Source: Pseudothermotoga sp. (GTDB taxonomy: Bacteria > Thermotogota > Thermotogae > Thermotogales > DSM-5069). From it: 64,000 nucleotides of DNA. How positions within the stretch are numbered: position 1 is the first letter of the stretch; each line of letters opens with the position of its first letter. This document shows, one piece after another, positions 30,355-40,742 of the stretch. The notes under the pieces are model-generated. The model was given only the letters and a program-made list of their open reading frames with translations, did not search any database and was not told the origin of the DNA. The stretch spans positions 248,001-312,000 of the forward strand of contig JANXCS010000002.1 of the NCBI GenBank assembly GCA_025060105.1, read 5' to 3'. A program made the position numbers and the translations under genes.

Positions 30355-31818
30355 TCACTCTCTTGGTGAGGATGTCCAATAGTTCGAAGCCTCCCTGGTA
30401 ATTATTATGTCGTGTGGGTGACTCTCTCTTAATCCAGCCAGAGTCACCTTTATGAATTTTGCTTTTTGTCTGAGTTCTTGCAAGTCTCTTGCGCCAACGT
30501 ATCCCATACCAGCCTTAAGACCCCCGACAAGTTGATGAACAACATCCTTAATTGTTCCTTTATAAGGAACCATTCCTTCAACACCCTCTGGTACAAGCTT
30601 AGAATTCTCGCTCTGAAAATATCTATCTGCACTCCCTCTTTTCATGGCTGATTCGCTACCCATGCCGCGGTAAGCTTTATATTTTCGTCCTTGATACAGA
30701 ATTGTTTCACCAGGCGCCTCTTCCGTCCCAGCAAAAATGCTACCTATCATCACAGAGTCTGCCCCCGCAGCAAGTGCTTTGACTATATCTCCTGAATATC
30801 TGATTCCTCCATCAGCTATGAGTGTGATGCCATGCTCACTAGCTACTTTTGAGCACTCAACAATGGCTGTGAACTGGGGAACTCCGACACCAGCAACAAC
30901 ACGAGTAGTGCAAATCGAACCAGGTCCAACCCCCACTTTCACCCCGTCGGCACCGGCCTCGATCAAGGCCTTCACACCTTCAGCTGTAGCAACATTGCCC
31001 GCTATGATTGGCAAACCTGGAAAATTTTGCTTCAGTTTCTTCACAGTTTCAATAACTCGTTTAGAATGACCATGGGCGGTATCAACAACTACGAAGTCAA
31101 CTTGTGCATCTTTGAGTGCTTGCACTCTTTTGAAAACGTCTTCCCCGGTTCCAACAGCTGCTCCAACGACCAACCTCCCCTTGGTATCCCGTGACGCAAA
31201 CGGATGTTCGATGACACTCATTATATCCTTGATCGTTATGATTCCAACTAATTTATCGTTATCGTCAACTAAAGGCAGTTTCTCGATCCTGTATTTGTGC
31301 AAAATATGCTTGGCTTCCTCTAGAGTAATGTTCGGCTTTGCCACAATCAATTTAGAACGTGGAGTCATGAGCTCACTAACCGATTTTGAGAGGTTCGTTT
31401 CGAACCTGATGTCTCTGTTCGTGATTAAACCAAGTAACTTCATATCCTCGTTGACCACAGGCAAGCCGCCTATTTTATACATCGACATTAGCTTTAAAGC
31501 TTGCTCTACTGTCTCATCCGGTCTTATAGTTATAGGATCATATATCACACCGTTCTCTGCTCTTTTCACCAAGCTGACTTGGTACGCCTGTTCTTCAATG
31601 GACATGTTTCTGTGTATGACACCGACACCGCCTTCCCGGGCCAAGGCTTTTGCCAAAGCGGCTTCCGTAACGGTGTCCATCGCAGCACTGACGAGAGGTA
31701 TATTGATCCAAATATCTGCCACAAGCCTAGTTCTGACGTTTACTTCCGATGGTAAGACTTCGCTATATTGTGGCACCAAAAGCACATCGTCAAACGTGAG
31801 AGCTTCTTCATACTTCAA
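30355..31818 (-). CDS. guaB: inosine-5'-monophosphate dehydrogenase
   Basis: 487 residues that oxidise IMP to XMP, the committed step to GTP. The catalytic loop is [18 protein letters not shown] (Cys thioimidate), with the two CBS domains between residues about 90 and 210 ([21 protein letters not shown]) and the flap segment [21 protein letters not shown] start at TTG 31818, which has GGAGG at 7 nt and gives the family N-terminus (M)[18 protein letters not shown]; an upstream GTG sits inside the ribosome binding site. Confidence 0.98.
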   Translation of the reverse strand: MKYEEALTFDDVLLVPQYSEVLPSEVNVRTRLVADIWINIPLVSAAMDTVTEAALAKALAREGGVGVIHRNMSIEEQAYQVSLVKRAENGVIYDPITIRPDETVEQALKLMSMYKIGGLPVVNEDMKLLGLITNRDIRFETNLSKSVSELMTPRSKLIVAKPNITLEEAKHILHKYRIEKLPLVDDNDKLVGIITIKDIMSVIEHPFASRDTKGRLVVGAAVGTGEDVFKRVQALKDAQVDFVVVDTAHGHSKRVIETVKKLKQNFPGLPIIAGNVATAEGVKALIEAGADGVKVGVGPGSICTTRVVAGVGVPQFTAIVECSKVASEHGITLIADGGIRYSGDIVKALAAGADSVMIGSIFAGTEEAPGETILYQGRKYKAYRGMGSESAMKRGSADRYFQSENSKLVPEGVEGMVPYKGTIKDVVHQLVGGLKAGMGYVGARDLQELRQKAKFIKVTLAGLRESHPHDIIITREASNYWTSSPRE

Positions 31819-31853
31819 ATGGGACACCTCCTTTTGGTATGATGTTTTTTAGG

Positions 31854-31862
31854 ATTATAACA
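31854..31862 (-). promoter_or_regulatory. extended -10 promoter for guaB
   Basis: Minus-strand TGTTATAAT, a consensus extended -10, about 35 nt upstream of the guaB start. The -35 is not recognisable, as is usual when the extended -10 is present. Confidence 0.55.
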
Positions 31863-31946
31863 TCCAACTGGACACTTCCGTTCCCATCATGTAGAGAAAT
31901 ATCTGTAACATAATTTGAAACCCTGGTGGAAAAAAGAGGTGAAAAC

Positions 31947-32216
31947 TTGAAAGCCGTATTCATAAAAATTTTTGGTCATGTTCAGGGGGTTGGCTTCAGA
32001 TACTTCACGCACAGAATAGCCAAAAAACTCAGGATAACAGGTTATGTGAGGAACGCCGAGGATGGTACCGTTGAAATACACGCCGAAGGAGATGAACGAA
32101 TGCTCGAGCAGTTCCTTTCGGAAGTAAGTAGAGGCCCTACGATGGCGATCGTAACCGACGTTCAAGTAGAAGAAGTCCCGATTGAAGGATACAGGGACTT
32201 CGACATCATTCGCTGA
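31947..32216 (+). CDS. acyP: acylphosphatase
   Basis: 89 residues of acylphosphatase, which hydrolyses carboxyl-phosphate bonds (acetyl- or carbamoyl-phosphate, phosphorylated proteins). Catalytic Arg and Asn are in VQGVGFRYFTHRIAK and GYVRNAEDGTVEI. The TTG at 31947 is preceded by AGAGGTGA. First gene of a plus-strand set with tmk; diverges from guaB. Confidence 0.96.
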   Translation: MKAVFIKIFGHVQGVGFRYFTHRIAKKLRITGYVRNAEDGTVEIHAEGDERMLEQFLSEVSRGPTMAIVTDVQVEEVPIEGYRDFDIIR

Positions 32217-32226
32217 GGTGAGTGCT

Positions 32227-32835
32227 GTGTTTATCAGTTTCGAAGGTATCGATGGGAGTGGTAAAGGAACACAAGTTCAGCTGTTCACAGATTATCTTCG
32301 GAAGAAAGGCGTGGATTTCATATACGTGAGAGAACCGGGTGGCACACCATTCGGTGAACAGATCAGAAACATATTACTGGTTGACCGAACGTTGACCGCG
32401 AAAGCCGAGTTGCTGTTGTTTCTCGCAAGCAGAGCTCAATTAGTTGAGACGATTATAAAACCCGCCTTAGCTCAGGGAAAGTTAGTTGTTGCTGATAGAT
32501 TCGCTGACTCAAGCGTTGCATATCAAGGTTTCGCCCGTGGCTTAGGCGTAAACATTGTGAAAGAGTTGAACAATTTCGTGACGGACGGCTTGAAACCAAA
32601 TTTAACATTCTACATAGATATACCAGTTGAATCGGCTCTATCACGAAAAAAACAACTCGATAGAATCGAGGAGGAAGGAAAGGAGTTCTTTAGGAAGGTT
32701 AGGAAGGCCTATCTGGATTTGATTGAAGAAGAACCCGATAGATTCGTTCTCGTGAACGGTGAAGCAGATGAGCTGACGATTCACAACTTCATCGTTGAAA
32801 CATTCGAGAGGAGGAAAAAACAAAATGCTATTTAA
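32227..32835 (+). CDS. tmk: thymidylate kinase
   Basis: 202 residues that phosphorylate dTMP to dTDP. P-loop GIDGSGKGTQ near residue 7, substrate motif REPGGTPFGEQIR and the ADRFADSSVAYQGFARG segment are present. The GTG start at 32227 follows GAGGTGAGTGCT. It begins 10 nt after acyP and overlaps the ABC permease gene by 11 nt. Confidence 0.97.
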   Translation: MFISFEGIDGSGKGTQVQLFTDYLRKKGVDFIYVREPGGTPFGEQIRNILLVDRTLTAKAELLLFLASRAQLVETIIKPALAQGKLVVADRFADSSVAYQGFARGLGVNIVKELNNFVTDGLKPNLTFYIDIPVESALSRKKQLDRIEEEGKEFFRKVRKAYLDLIEEEPDRFVLVNGEADELTIHNFIVETFERRKKQNAI

Positions 32836-33931
32836 CTTGTTTCTCGTTGAGATGAAAAGAACTCTGAAAAATCCTTACATGTTGACTTTGATCCTTTCTA
32901 TACCACTCGCTGTTGTAGCCGTAGCTGTCATTTTGTTCTCCAGCTTCAGTTTCCTCCAAGCAAGGATAGGTATATTGAATCTCGATACAGATCCTTTGTC
33001 TCGCCTTACAGTGGGTGTTGTCATGTCTATGTTCAAAGGCGGCAATGTGAGCTATGTGTCCACAAATTACGAGCAAAAACTGTTGAATGGTGAACTACAA
33101 GCGATTATCGTGATACCAAAAGAGTTCTCTAAGAAACTCTATGCGGGACAGCAAACTGAATTGATTTTTATCCCCAGCCCGGTTGATTTACAAGTTTCTA
33201 CCATCATGTATAGAACCTTTCGTTCTTTGCTTGAGGATTTGAACGGTAGTCCTTTTTTCGATCCACAAGTTATCAGGTTTCTATTCACATCCCCAGGTTA
33301 TCCATCGCCAAAACTTTCTGTACTTGACAAAGAAGAAGCTTTAAGTTTCCTTTCGATCCTTGTGCCGATCGGTGTTTTTCTCTCAACTGCGTGTGTTTTA
33401 CTTGCCATAGTCTCAAACACTTTTCAGTTAGATGAGCAGTCACGATTAACAGAAATCTATATCACAATGAATGTGAACAGCTTCACATACACGGTTTCGA
33501 AGATTTTGACATACACTACTATAGGTTCTATCATCTCCCTCCTTGCTTTTTTAGCGTTTGTTTTCTTGAACATACCTTTTGATCTGACAACCACACTCAA
33601 TTTGATAGTGCTCAATGCTTTATTCCACGCATGCCTTGGAATAATTCTATCAGCAGTTTCTCCAAATACCCAAATCTCAGCACTTTTGAGTGTTGCAGTC
33701 GCTGCAATAAGTTTTTACTTCAGCGGTAGTGTTGTACCCGTTTCATCAATGCCCCTTCTTTTGCAAGGCATTGCACGAAATTACCCCTTATTCTTGATCA
33801 ACTACGCACTGAGAAAGAAACAACTATTTTCTATGAATCCCAGCAGTGATGTTAAATTGGTTCTCTCATACATACTGATCTCATTCGTGGTGTGTATCGT
33901 CCTAGGTTCGATGAGATTGAGGAGGAAATGA
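32825..33931 (+). CDS. ABC-2 type transporter permease (orphan)
   Basis: 368 residues of an ABC-2 permease: an N-terminal helix (about 18-40), a large extracytoplasmic domain (about 45-190), then five C-terminal membrane segments, ending in a basic MRLRRK tail. The layout matches exporters of the NatB/YhaP or DrrB type. No ATPase is adjacent; the plus-strand ATPase at 8238-8900 is the only lone candidate in the window. GAGGAGG precedes the ATG. Substrate unknown. Confidence 0.82.
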   Translation: MLFNLFLVEMKRTLKNPYMLTLILSIPLAVVAVAVILFSSFSFLQARIGILNLDTDPLSRLTVGVVMSMFKGGNVSYVSTNYEQKLLNGELQAIIVIPKEFSKKLYAGQQTELIFIPSPVDLQVSTIMYRTFRSLLEDLNGSPFFDPQVIRFLFTSPGYPSPKLSVLDKEEALSFLSILVPIGVFLSTACVLLAIVSNTFQLDEQSRLTEIYITMNVNSFTYTVSKILTYTTIGSIISLLAFLAFVFLNIPFDLTTTLNLIVLNALFHACLGIILSAVSPNTQISALLSVAVAAISFYFSGSVVPVSSMPLLLQGIARNYPLFLINYALRKKQLFSMNPSSDVKLVLSYILISFVVCIVLGSMRLRRK

Positions 33932-33933
33932 AT

Positions 33934-34488
33934 TTGAGAAGGATATTGATAGTGTCCGATACTCACGGTTCACTGACAAGCTGGAAAAAGTTAAAAGCCT
34001 TGGTAGGAAGCGTTGATGAGATTTATCATCTTGGTGATGTGTTGTATCATGGCCCAAGGAACCCATTACCGGAAGGTTACGATCCATCAAAACTGGCGGA
34101 GGAGTTGAAACATGAGAATCTTTTCTTAGTTCGTGGTAATTGCGACGCAGATGTCGATTTACTCGTCCTTGGCATATCGGAAGCACCGAAAGTGCTGCTA
34201 TTGAGCTTTGGGGGCATTGATTCTGTTCTAACGCATGGGGAATTTTTCGTTGATGAACAGCATGCACTTCGCTTTCTAGAAAATTACAGAGCTCAAATTT
34301 TATTCTATGGACACTCACACGTCCCGAGGTTCGACCAATTCGGTCTGAAGTTGGTTATAAACCCTGGAAGTTTATCTTTACCAAAGCTTCATACTGACCC
34401 TAGTTTTGTGCTTCTTGAAATTGGTGATTCAATAAAGATTTCGTTGATTTCGTTGGACGGTAAGATTACTAGGGAGGTCTTTCTGTGA
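33934..34488 (+). CDS. YfcE/MJ0936 family metallophosphoesterase
   Basis: 184 residues of a calcineurin-like phosphodiesterase. Metal-binding motifs are SDTHG, HLGDV, RGNCD, a THGE and GHSH-VPR. Enzymes of this family hydrolyse bis-p-nitrophenyl phosphate and related diesters; the physiological substrate is uncertain. I choose TTG at 33934 because GGAGG lies 8 nt upstream; an ATG two codons earlier is only 2 nt from it. A second member of the family is at 59297-59773. Confidence 0.9.
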   Translation: MRRILIVSDTHGSLTSWKKLKALVGSVDEIYHLGDVLYHGPRNPLPEGYDPSKLAEELKHENLFLVRGNCDADVDLLVLGISEAPKVLLLSFGGIDSVLTHGEFFVDEQHALRFLENYRAQILFYGHSHVPRFDQFGLKLVINPGSLSLPKLHTDPSFVLLEIGDSIKISLISLDGKITREVFL

Positions 34489-35462
34489 TAGATCTTGCTG
34501 GAATGATTCGAAATGCCAGTGCGAGAATCACAGTTATATCACACCGAGAAGAAATGCTTCCTGTGGACATAGAGTATGTACCTTCCTCTTGGCCAGTTGA
34601 GGAAGATCTGATCACAGCTCAATGTCCAAAGAAAGTGATCTTTGTGGATAGTAGGCGAAGAAGATACGCTTCCATAGAAGTGGAAGGGTGTGTGATTTTG
34701 CTCTCACAAGTTGTCACTGGTGCCGTTTTGCTGGAGAAAGATCGTTGTGTACCATTGTTTTCCCCAGATAATCCACCCATGGTAAATTTGGTGCTCGGTA
34801 TGCCAGAATTCATAGCGAACTTGTGGGGTTTGTCATCCGATCAGCGTGTCATGATCGGTAACTTGGTTTGCGATGTGGCCGTTGGTCTCAATGCGAAGGA
34901 TGCTACCGATTTGTACATGCAAGGGATAGAGAAGAAAATCGTGGAGAAATTCCTTCCAGATGCCCTCGTTATCAAGGATGGTGCGATAGATTTTGCGACA
35001 CCAACCTTCCTCGTTGAACACGGCCCTATAGGTTTGGTGAAGAATATACATAAAGCCTATGTGGACCGTGATAAATTCAAGGTCTTCAGTTCAATGAAGA
35101 AAGGACAAAGATCAAAATGTATTGCGGTAGAACTCGGCCATGATACAGAATATTTGAAAATCATGACTTACTTGAAGCTATCTAGCACACCAGGATTGAG
35201 AGGTTTAGTACGCATTGAAACTGTGATCGAGAAAGATAGATTCGAACGTGTCAAAAACGACGTCTTTGCAACCCTTGCAGGGGTCTGTGATACCCTAATA
35301 AAAGTAAGCGATGACAGTGGTTTAATACCGAGAGCTCCCGAAGACACACTACCCATGGTATTTCTAGAGAGGTACCTAGACCAGTACTTTTACAACGAAA
35401 CCTATGTCAAGTGTGCCCTAATTCAATCAATAAACTCCGGGGATTTCAAGAAAACTTTCTAA
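34485..35462 (+). CDS. NurA-like nuclease domain protein
   Basis: 325 residues that I tentatively place with NurA, a 5'-3' nuclease that works with the HerA helicase in end resection. Supporting features are an N-terminal IFVDSRRRRYASI (NurA usually has a VDGS-R motif), a central LVIKDGAIDF (compare DGxL) followed by GPIGLVKNIHKAY (compare vGvvK), and a C-terminal acidic/aromatic region. The normal DGS has become DS, so activity is uncertain. The start overlaps the phosphodiesterase stop by 4 nt. No HerA gene is in the window. The call is inference from motif order. Confidence 0.5.
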   Translation: MIDLAGMIRNASARITVISHREEMLPVDIEYVPSSWPVEEDLITAQCPKKVIFVDSRRRRYASIEVEGCVILLSQVVTGAVLLEKDRCVPLFSPDNPPMVNLVLGMPEFIANLWGLSSDQRVMIGNLVCDVAVGLNAKDATDLYMQGIEKKIVEKFLPDALVIKDGAIDFATPTFLVEHGPIGLVKNIHKAYVDRDKFKVFSSMKKGQRSKCIAVELGHDTEYLKIMTYLKLSSTPGLRGLVRIETVIEKDRFERVKNDVFATLAGVCDTLIKVSDDSGLIPRAPEDTLPMVFLERYLDQYFYNETYVKCALIQSINSGDFKKTF

Positions 35463-35482
35463 CCACCATAATCGGAAAACAA

Positions 35483-35501
35483 CCCCGGCCCAGCCGGGGT
35501 A
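35483..35501 (-). terminator. intrinsic terminator after tsf
   Basis: Inverted repeat ACCCCGGC / GCCGGGGT with a 3-nt loop; on the minus strand it is followed by TGTTTT. It ends the tsf transcript and possibly also serves the convergent NurA-like gene. Confidence 0.85.
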
Positions 35502-35518
35502 TTATGAGATTCTCAACT

Positions 35519-36115
35519 TCACTCTTCTCCTACCTGCATCCTGACGAACCTGGTAACTCTGATGTTTTCCCTAATTTTAGCGATAGCTTCTTCAATGATT
35601 TGTTTCACAGTTTTCGTATCATCGAATATATACTTTTGATCGTATAAACAAACATCTTCAAAAAACTTCTCCAGCTTACCTTGGACAATTTTATCTATTA
35701 CTTGCGGTGGTTTGTTAGTATCTTTGAGTTGCGCCAAGTAAATTTCTTTCTCTTTCTCTATGACCTCCTGTGGCACATCTTCCCTTGAAACGTACCTCGG
35801 GTTCATTGCTGCCACCTGTTTGGCTAGATTGTACGCAAGTTCCTTGAATTCAGGCATTCGGGCCACAAAGTCTGTTTCACATCCGAGTTCCAGGAGTACA
35901 CCTATTTTGTCATTGAAGTGTACGTATGCGGTTACGATGCCTTCTTTAGTGGCTCGAGATGCTTTCTTTTGAGCGACAGTTGTTCCTCGCTTTCTTAGTA
36001 TTTCAACTGCTTTTTCAAAATCACCATTCGCTTCGCTCAAAGCTGTTTTGCACTCCATTACACCAGCACCTGTCATTTCTCTGAGCTTCTTCACCATATC
36101 AGCCTTGACTTCCAT
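35519..36115 (-). CDS. tsf: elongation factor Ts
   Basis: 198 residues of the nucleotide exchange factor for EF-Tu. N-terminal motif [19 protein letters not shown], then [27 protein letters not shown], are typical. It ends the long leftward gene run; rpsB, its usual partner in other bacteria, is not next to it, as in T. maritima. Confidence 0.97.
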   Translation of the reverse strand: MEVKADMVKKLREMTGAGVMECKTALSEANGDFEKAVEILRKRGTTVAQKKASRATKEGIVTAYVHFNDKIGVLLELGCETDFVARMPEFKELAYNLAKQVAAMNPRYVSREDVPQEVIEKEKEIYLAQLKDTNKPPQVIDKIVQGKLEKFFEDVCLYDQKYIFDDTKTVKQIIEEAIAKIRENIRVTRFVRMQVGEE

Positions 36116-36160
36116 CCTTCGAACCTCCTCAGATTAAATTTATCAAGAAACCGTGCGATA

Positions 36161-37254
<1,094 letters not shown>

Positions 37255-37274
<20 letters not shown>

Positions 37275-38121
37275 TCATTCCACCCCGCAACGCTACATAC
37301 AGAGTGAATCCAACGATTATCAACGTTGAACTGAGAAGTTGTGCAAGCCTGATCGGTCCAACGTACATGCTATCTAGTCTGAATCTCTCTATGCAAATTC
37401 GTCCCAGTGAGTAGAAACACAGATAAAGCGAGAACACTTCTCCAAATCTTTTTCTGTATCGTTCCAAATAACGTTTCAATACCAAAAATGTCAGAAAATT
37501 CCAAATCGACTCATACAAAAAAGTCGGGTGAAAATAATCATACGACTTGAATTCGAACGGTCGCATAGTTGGTGGGACATACATTTTCCAGGGTAGATTT
37601 GTTGGCTCACCAAAAGCCTCATAATTGAAGAAATTACCCCACCTTCCAATGGACTGGCCAAGTGGAAGATACGCTGCGCCGATGTCCAATGCTTGAAGTG
37701 GTTTGAAGGTGATACCCTTTTTAAAATTCGAATAAATCAAGAAAGTTGCTATACCAGCTAAGATAGCCCCCTGAATCGAAAGACCGCCGTGCCAAACTTT
37801 TAAAATTTCCGAGGGATTTCTAGAGTAGAATTTCCAATTGGAAAAAACATACAAAACTCTCGCACCAATCACGCCAAACACAACAGAATAAAAAACAAGT
37901 TCATCCACTTGCTCCAAGTTCACATTCTCTTGCTTGGCCTGCCGGCGAGCAAGCGAATAAGAGATAAGAACACCTGCGAGAATGAAAATGGAATAAAACC
38001 TCAACTCGAAAGTGCCCAACTTAAAAAGATATCTTGGAAGGATCAATTTACCTTGAAAGGTGAGAATTAAAAAGGTCACAAGAAATGATAAGAAACCAAG
38101 TGGTATCAGAAAACGTTTCAT
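37255..38121 (-). CDS. lgt: prolipoprotein diacylglyceryl transferase
   Basis: 288 residues, a multi-pass membrane enzyme that transfers diacylglycerol to the lipobox cysteine of prolipoproteins. The conserved GRWGNFFNYEAFGEPT loop and the HGGLSIQGA motif are present, along with the C-terminal Arg-rich GRICIERFRLD segment. It would modify the predicted lipoprotein at 59799-61559. ATG with GGAG upstream. Confidence 0.96.
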
Positions 38122-38124
38122 TGT

Positions 38125-38559
38125 TCACTTCTCCAAGATGCTTTTTTCAATAGCGCTGATCTGGTTTTTAATCTTATGGGCTGTTCTATAATCTTCTTTC
38201 CTTAAAGCCTGTTCCAACCTGTGCTTGAGAACATAGACACGCCTTAAGGCTATTTCTTTCTGATCGAACTGATTTTCCCCTTCCTTTCCAAAGAGGGTTT
38301 TCAGTACAGCTATAGGCACAATGGAGAAAACGAAATCACGCGGCAAAAGGTTATCGACGTGCAACTCCCCGATATCAGAATCTTGGACAATACGAACATA
38401 ACCTATAAGGTACTTTAAATTCTTCCGACGGATTTTCATGCCCTCTTTGAGAACTTTTATCAAGCAACTCCTACACAGATGGATTTCTTTAGATATACCA
38501 TCCAAGAGAAACCTATAGATTTTGATGTTCACGTTGGTTTTACAAACGTCACAATTCAC
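38125..38559 (-). CDS. McsA-like zinc-ribbon/UVR-motif protein
   Basis: 144 residues with N-terminal cysteines C3/C6 and C29/C32 (two CxxC pairs, likely zinc) and a C-terminal UvrB/UvrC-type interaction motif (YRTAHKIKNQISAIEKS). This resembles McsA, which activates the McsB arginine kinase and the ClpC pathway in Firmicutes; no McsB or ClpC gene is in the window, so a role as an adaptor is only inferred. GTG start with GAGGTGATC just upstream; overlaps pth by 4 nt. Confidence 0.75.
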   Translation of the reverse strand: MNCDVCKTNVNIKIYRFLLDGISKEIHLCRSCLIKVLKEGMKIRRKNLKYLIGYVRIVQDSDIGELHVDNLLPRDFVFSIVPIAVLKTLFGKEGENQFDQKEIALRRVYVLKHRLEQALRKEDYRTAHKIKNQISAIEKSILEK

Positions 38560-39125
38560 ACGATCACCTCTAAAGAGTTGTACAAAGACATCGCCTTTTG
38601 GACACCTTCTGATAAAATCACTTGAACAGCTTCAACGGCCACATCTAAAACTTTATCCAAAATAACTAGTTCTTCACTAGAAAAATTGCTGAGGACAAAT
38701 TGAGCAAGGTCTATTCCCTCAGGTTTCGGTCCGATGCCAATTCTCACCCTTACGATCTCATCAGTTTCAAGCGCTTCAATTATGGACTTTAAACCGTTAT
38801 GACCTCCCGCACTACCCCTTTGCCTGATTCTGATCTTTCCGAGAGGTAAATCGATATCATCGTACACAATGATTATATCATCGACCGAAAGATTGTATCT
38901 GACTAGTAACATCTTAACGGCCTCTCCGCTGACATTCATATAAGTGAGAGGCTTGACGAGGCAAACTGTACCACAATTCATCAATTCATAACTTTCCTCT
39001 CGAACAAAATTCGAGTTGCATCCGAGTTTTTCAATATATTTGTCTAAAAATATAAAACCCACGTTATGCCTATTCAAGGCATAACGCGGTCCTGGATTAC
39101 CCAATCCGATTACGAAATGTTTCAT
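38556..39125 (-). CDS. pth: peptidyl-tRNA hydrolase
   Basis: 189 residues recycling peptidyl-tRNA. Conserved motifs GLGNPGPRYALNRHNVGF, LVKPLTYMNVSGEAV, YDDIDLPLGKIRIR and GSAGGHNGLKSI are present, including the catalytic His in RHNVG. Overlaps rplY by 4 nt. Confidence 0.98.
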   Translation of the reverse strand: MKHFVIGLGNPGPRYALNRHNVGFIFLDKYIEKLGCNSNFVREESYELMNCGTVCLVKPLTYMNVSGEAVKMLLVRYNLSVDDIIIVYDDIDLPLGKIRIRQRGSAGGHNGLKSIIEALETDEIVRVRIGIGPKPEGIDLAQFVLSNFSSEELVILDKVLDVAVEAVQVILSEGVQKAMSLYNSLEVIV

Positions 39126-39778
39126 TCCTTCTCTTCTTCAGTTTCTTCAACTTTCTTGCCTTTCTTTATCACTTCAGGCTCGACTTCAGTGGGAGTTGTT
39201 GCGGCGATCTCTTCAACTTGGAGACCCTTCGGTACAATCACGGTCACAAGAGCCTCGTCGGGTGGTAACAATACTTTCATACCTGCTGGTAACTTTAAGT
39301 TGCGAACATGATAAGATTCACCTAGATCCAAATCACTGACATCTATTTCTATGTGCTCAAGTAGAACTGTCGGCAAAGTTTCTACTGGTAACTCTGTACG
39401 TAGTATTTCCATGATGCCACCCTTTTCAACACCAATGGGCTTACCGATCACGCGTAACGGTATCTCGATCTTCATAGCATGCCCTTTCGCTGGCTTATAA
39501 AAGTCGACGTGGACGACTTCATCGGTCACCTTATCAATTTGAATCTTCTTGACGAAGGCTTCTATAATCTGAATTTCTTCACCGACCTTGATCTGCAGGG
39601 TGACTGGTTTGGCTTCAGAAAAGGTATGAACGAATTTCTCAACTTCTTGCTTCTTTAATTTGATAGGCATTGGTTGGCTCTCAGGACCGTAAATAACAGC
39701 TGGAATCAAACCCTGTTTTCTAAGCCTTCTAGCTGACCTTTTTCCACGCTCCATCCTGATCTCAGCTGCGAGCTGCAT
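39122..39778 (-). CDS. rplY: 50S ribosomal protein L25 / general stress protein Ctc
   Basis: 218 residues with the 5S rRNA-binding L25 domain (RMERGKRSARRLRKQGLIPAVIYG) followed by the TL5-type beta domain, so it is the long Ctc/TL5 form. The C-terminus ends in a Lys/Glu-rich tail. ATG after AGGAGGTG. Placed next to prs and pth, as in many bacteria. Confidence 0.95.
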   Translation of the reverse strand: MQLAAEIRMERGKRSARRLRKQGLIPAVIYGPESQPMPIKLKKQEVEKFVHTFSEAKPVTLQIKVGEEIQIIEAFVKKIQIDKVTDEVVHVDFYKPAKGHAMKIEIPLRVIGKPIGVEKGGIMEILRTELPVETLPTVLLEHIEIDVSDLDLGESYHVRNLKLPAGMKVLLPPDEALVTVIVPKGLQVEEIAATTPTEVEPEVIKKGKKVEETEEEKE

Positions 39779-39790
39779 TTTAACACCTCC

Positions 39791-40741
39791 TCATTTGAAC
39801 AAGATGCTTACAGATAGATTTTTTCTGATCCTCATGATTGCTTCACCTAAGAGATTAGCGATACTTATCACATGAAATTTGTCCGGTAAATTCTTGTGAT
39901 AAACCGTGTCTGTTACATAAACTTCATCTATTTCGCTATTTTGAATCCTTTCTACAGCGTTACCAGAGAGAACCCCATGCGTTGCACACGCAAGTATGCG
40001 CTTTGCACCGGCTTTTTTCAAAGCTTGTGCGCCTTGGATCATCGTTCCTCCAGTATCGATTATGTCATCAAACATGAGCGCCACTTTGCCTTTGACATCT
40101 CCTATTATATTGACAACCTCAGCAACGTTATCCATCGGACGGCGCTTATCCAATATCGCCAGAGGAACTTGCAACTTTTCCGCAAGTTTGCTCGCGCGTC
40201 TCACAGAACCAACGTCTGGAGCAACAACTGTGATGTCTTTCTTGATATCAGCATAACGTTTTGTGATTTCCTCAATGAAAACTGGAAAACTGTAAAGATT
40301 GTCCAGTGGAATATCGAAGAAACCTTGTATCTGTTCTGCATGGAGGTCTATCGTGAGGACACGCGTGGCACCAGCAACTGTGATAATATTCGCTACAAGT
40401 TTTGCCGTTATAGGATCTCTACCTTTGGCTTTTCTGTCTTGTCTCGCATAACCAAAATATGGGATGACAACTGCTATACTGCTTGCAGAAGCTCGTTTGA
40501 AAGCGTCAACCATCACTAAGAGTTCCATTATATTTTCGTTGACAGGGGGGGAGAAGGACTGGAGAACGAACACATCGTGTCCTCTAACTGTCTCGTTTAT
40601 TCGAACGTTTATCTCTCCGTCCGAAAAACGAGACACTTGACAATCACCTAACCTGAGCCCGAGATATTCTGAGACCTTTTGAGCAAGAGGAGGGTTTGAA
40701 TTTCCAGCAAAGAATTTTAAATCATTACGTTGAAACGGCAT
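39791..40741 (-). CDS. prs: ribose-phosphate pyrophosphokinase
   Basis: 316 residues making PRPP from ribose 5-phosphate and ATP. Class I motifs FADGEINV-like FSDGEINVRI, PYFGYARQDRK, VAPDVGSVRRA and the PRPP loop LMFDDIIDTGGTM are present. ATG with AAGGAGGAAAC upstream. Supplies purine, pyrimidine (see pyrR) and histidine pathways. Confidence 0.98.
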   Translation of the reverse strand: MPFQRNDLKFFAGNSNPPLAQKVSEYLGLRLGDCQVSRFSDGEINVRINETVRGHDVFVLQSFSPPVNENIMELLVMVDAFKRASASSIAVVIPYFGYARQDRKAKGRDPITAKLVANIITVAGATRVLTIDLHAEQIQGFFDIPLDNLYSFPVFIEEITKRYADIKKDITVVAPDVGSVRRASKLAEKLQVPLAILDKRRPMDNVAEVVNIIGDVKGKVALMFDDIIDTGGTMIQGAQALKKAGAKRILACATHGVLSGNAVERIQNSEIDEVYVTDTVYHKNLPDKFHVISIANLLGEAIMRIRKNLSVSILFK

Positions 40742-40742
40742 C

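Noticed and set aside
31112-31852. Open frame of about 246 codons on the plus strand across guaB
   Set aside because: It is the complement of guaB, which has full IMPDH motifs; the antisense frame has no recognisable domain or ribosome binding site.
39896-40519. Open frame of about 207 codons opposite prs
   Set aside because: Antisense to a complete prs gene; composition is that of a shadow frame.
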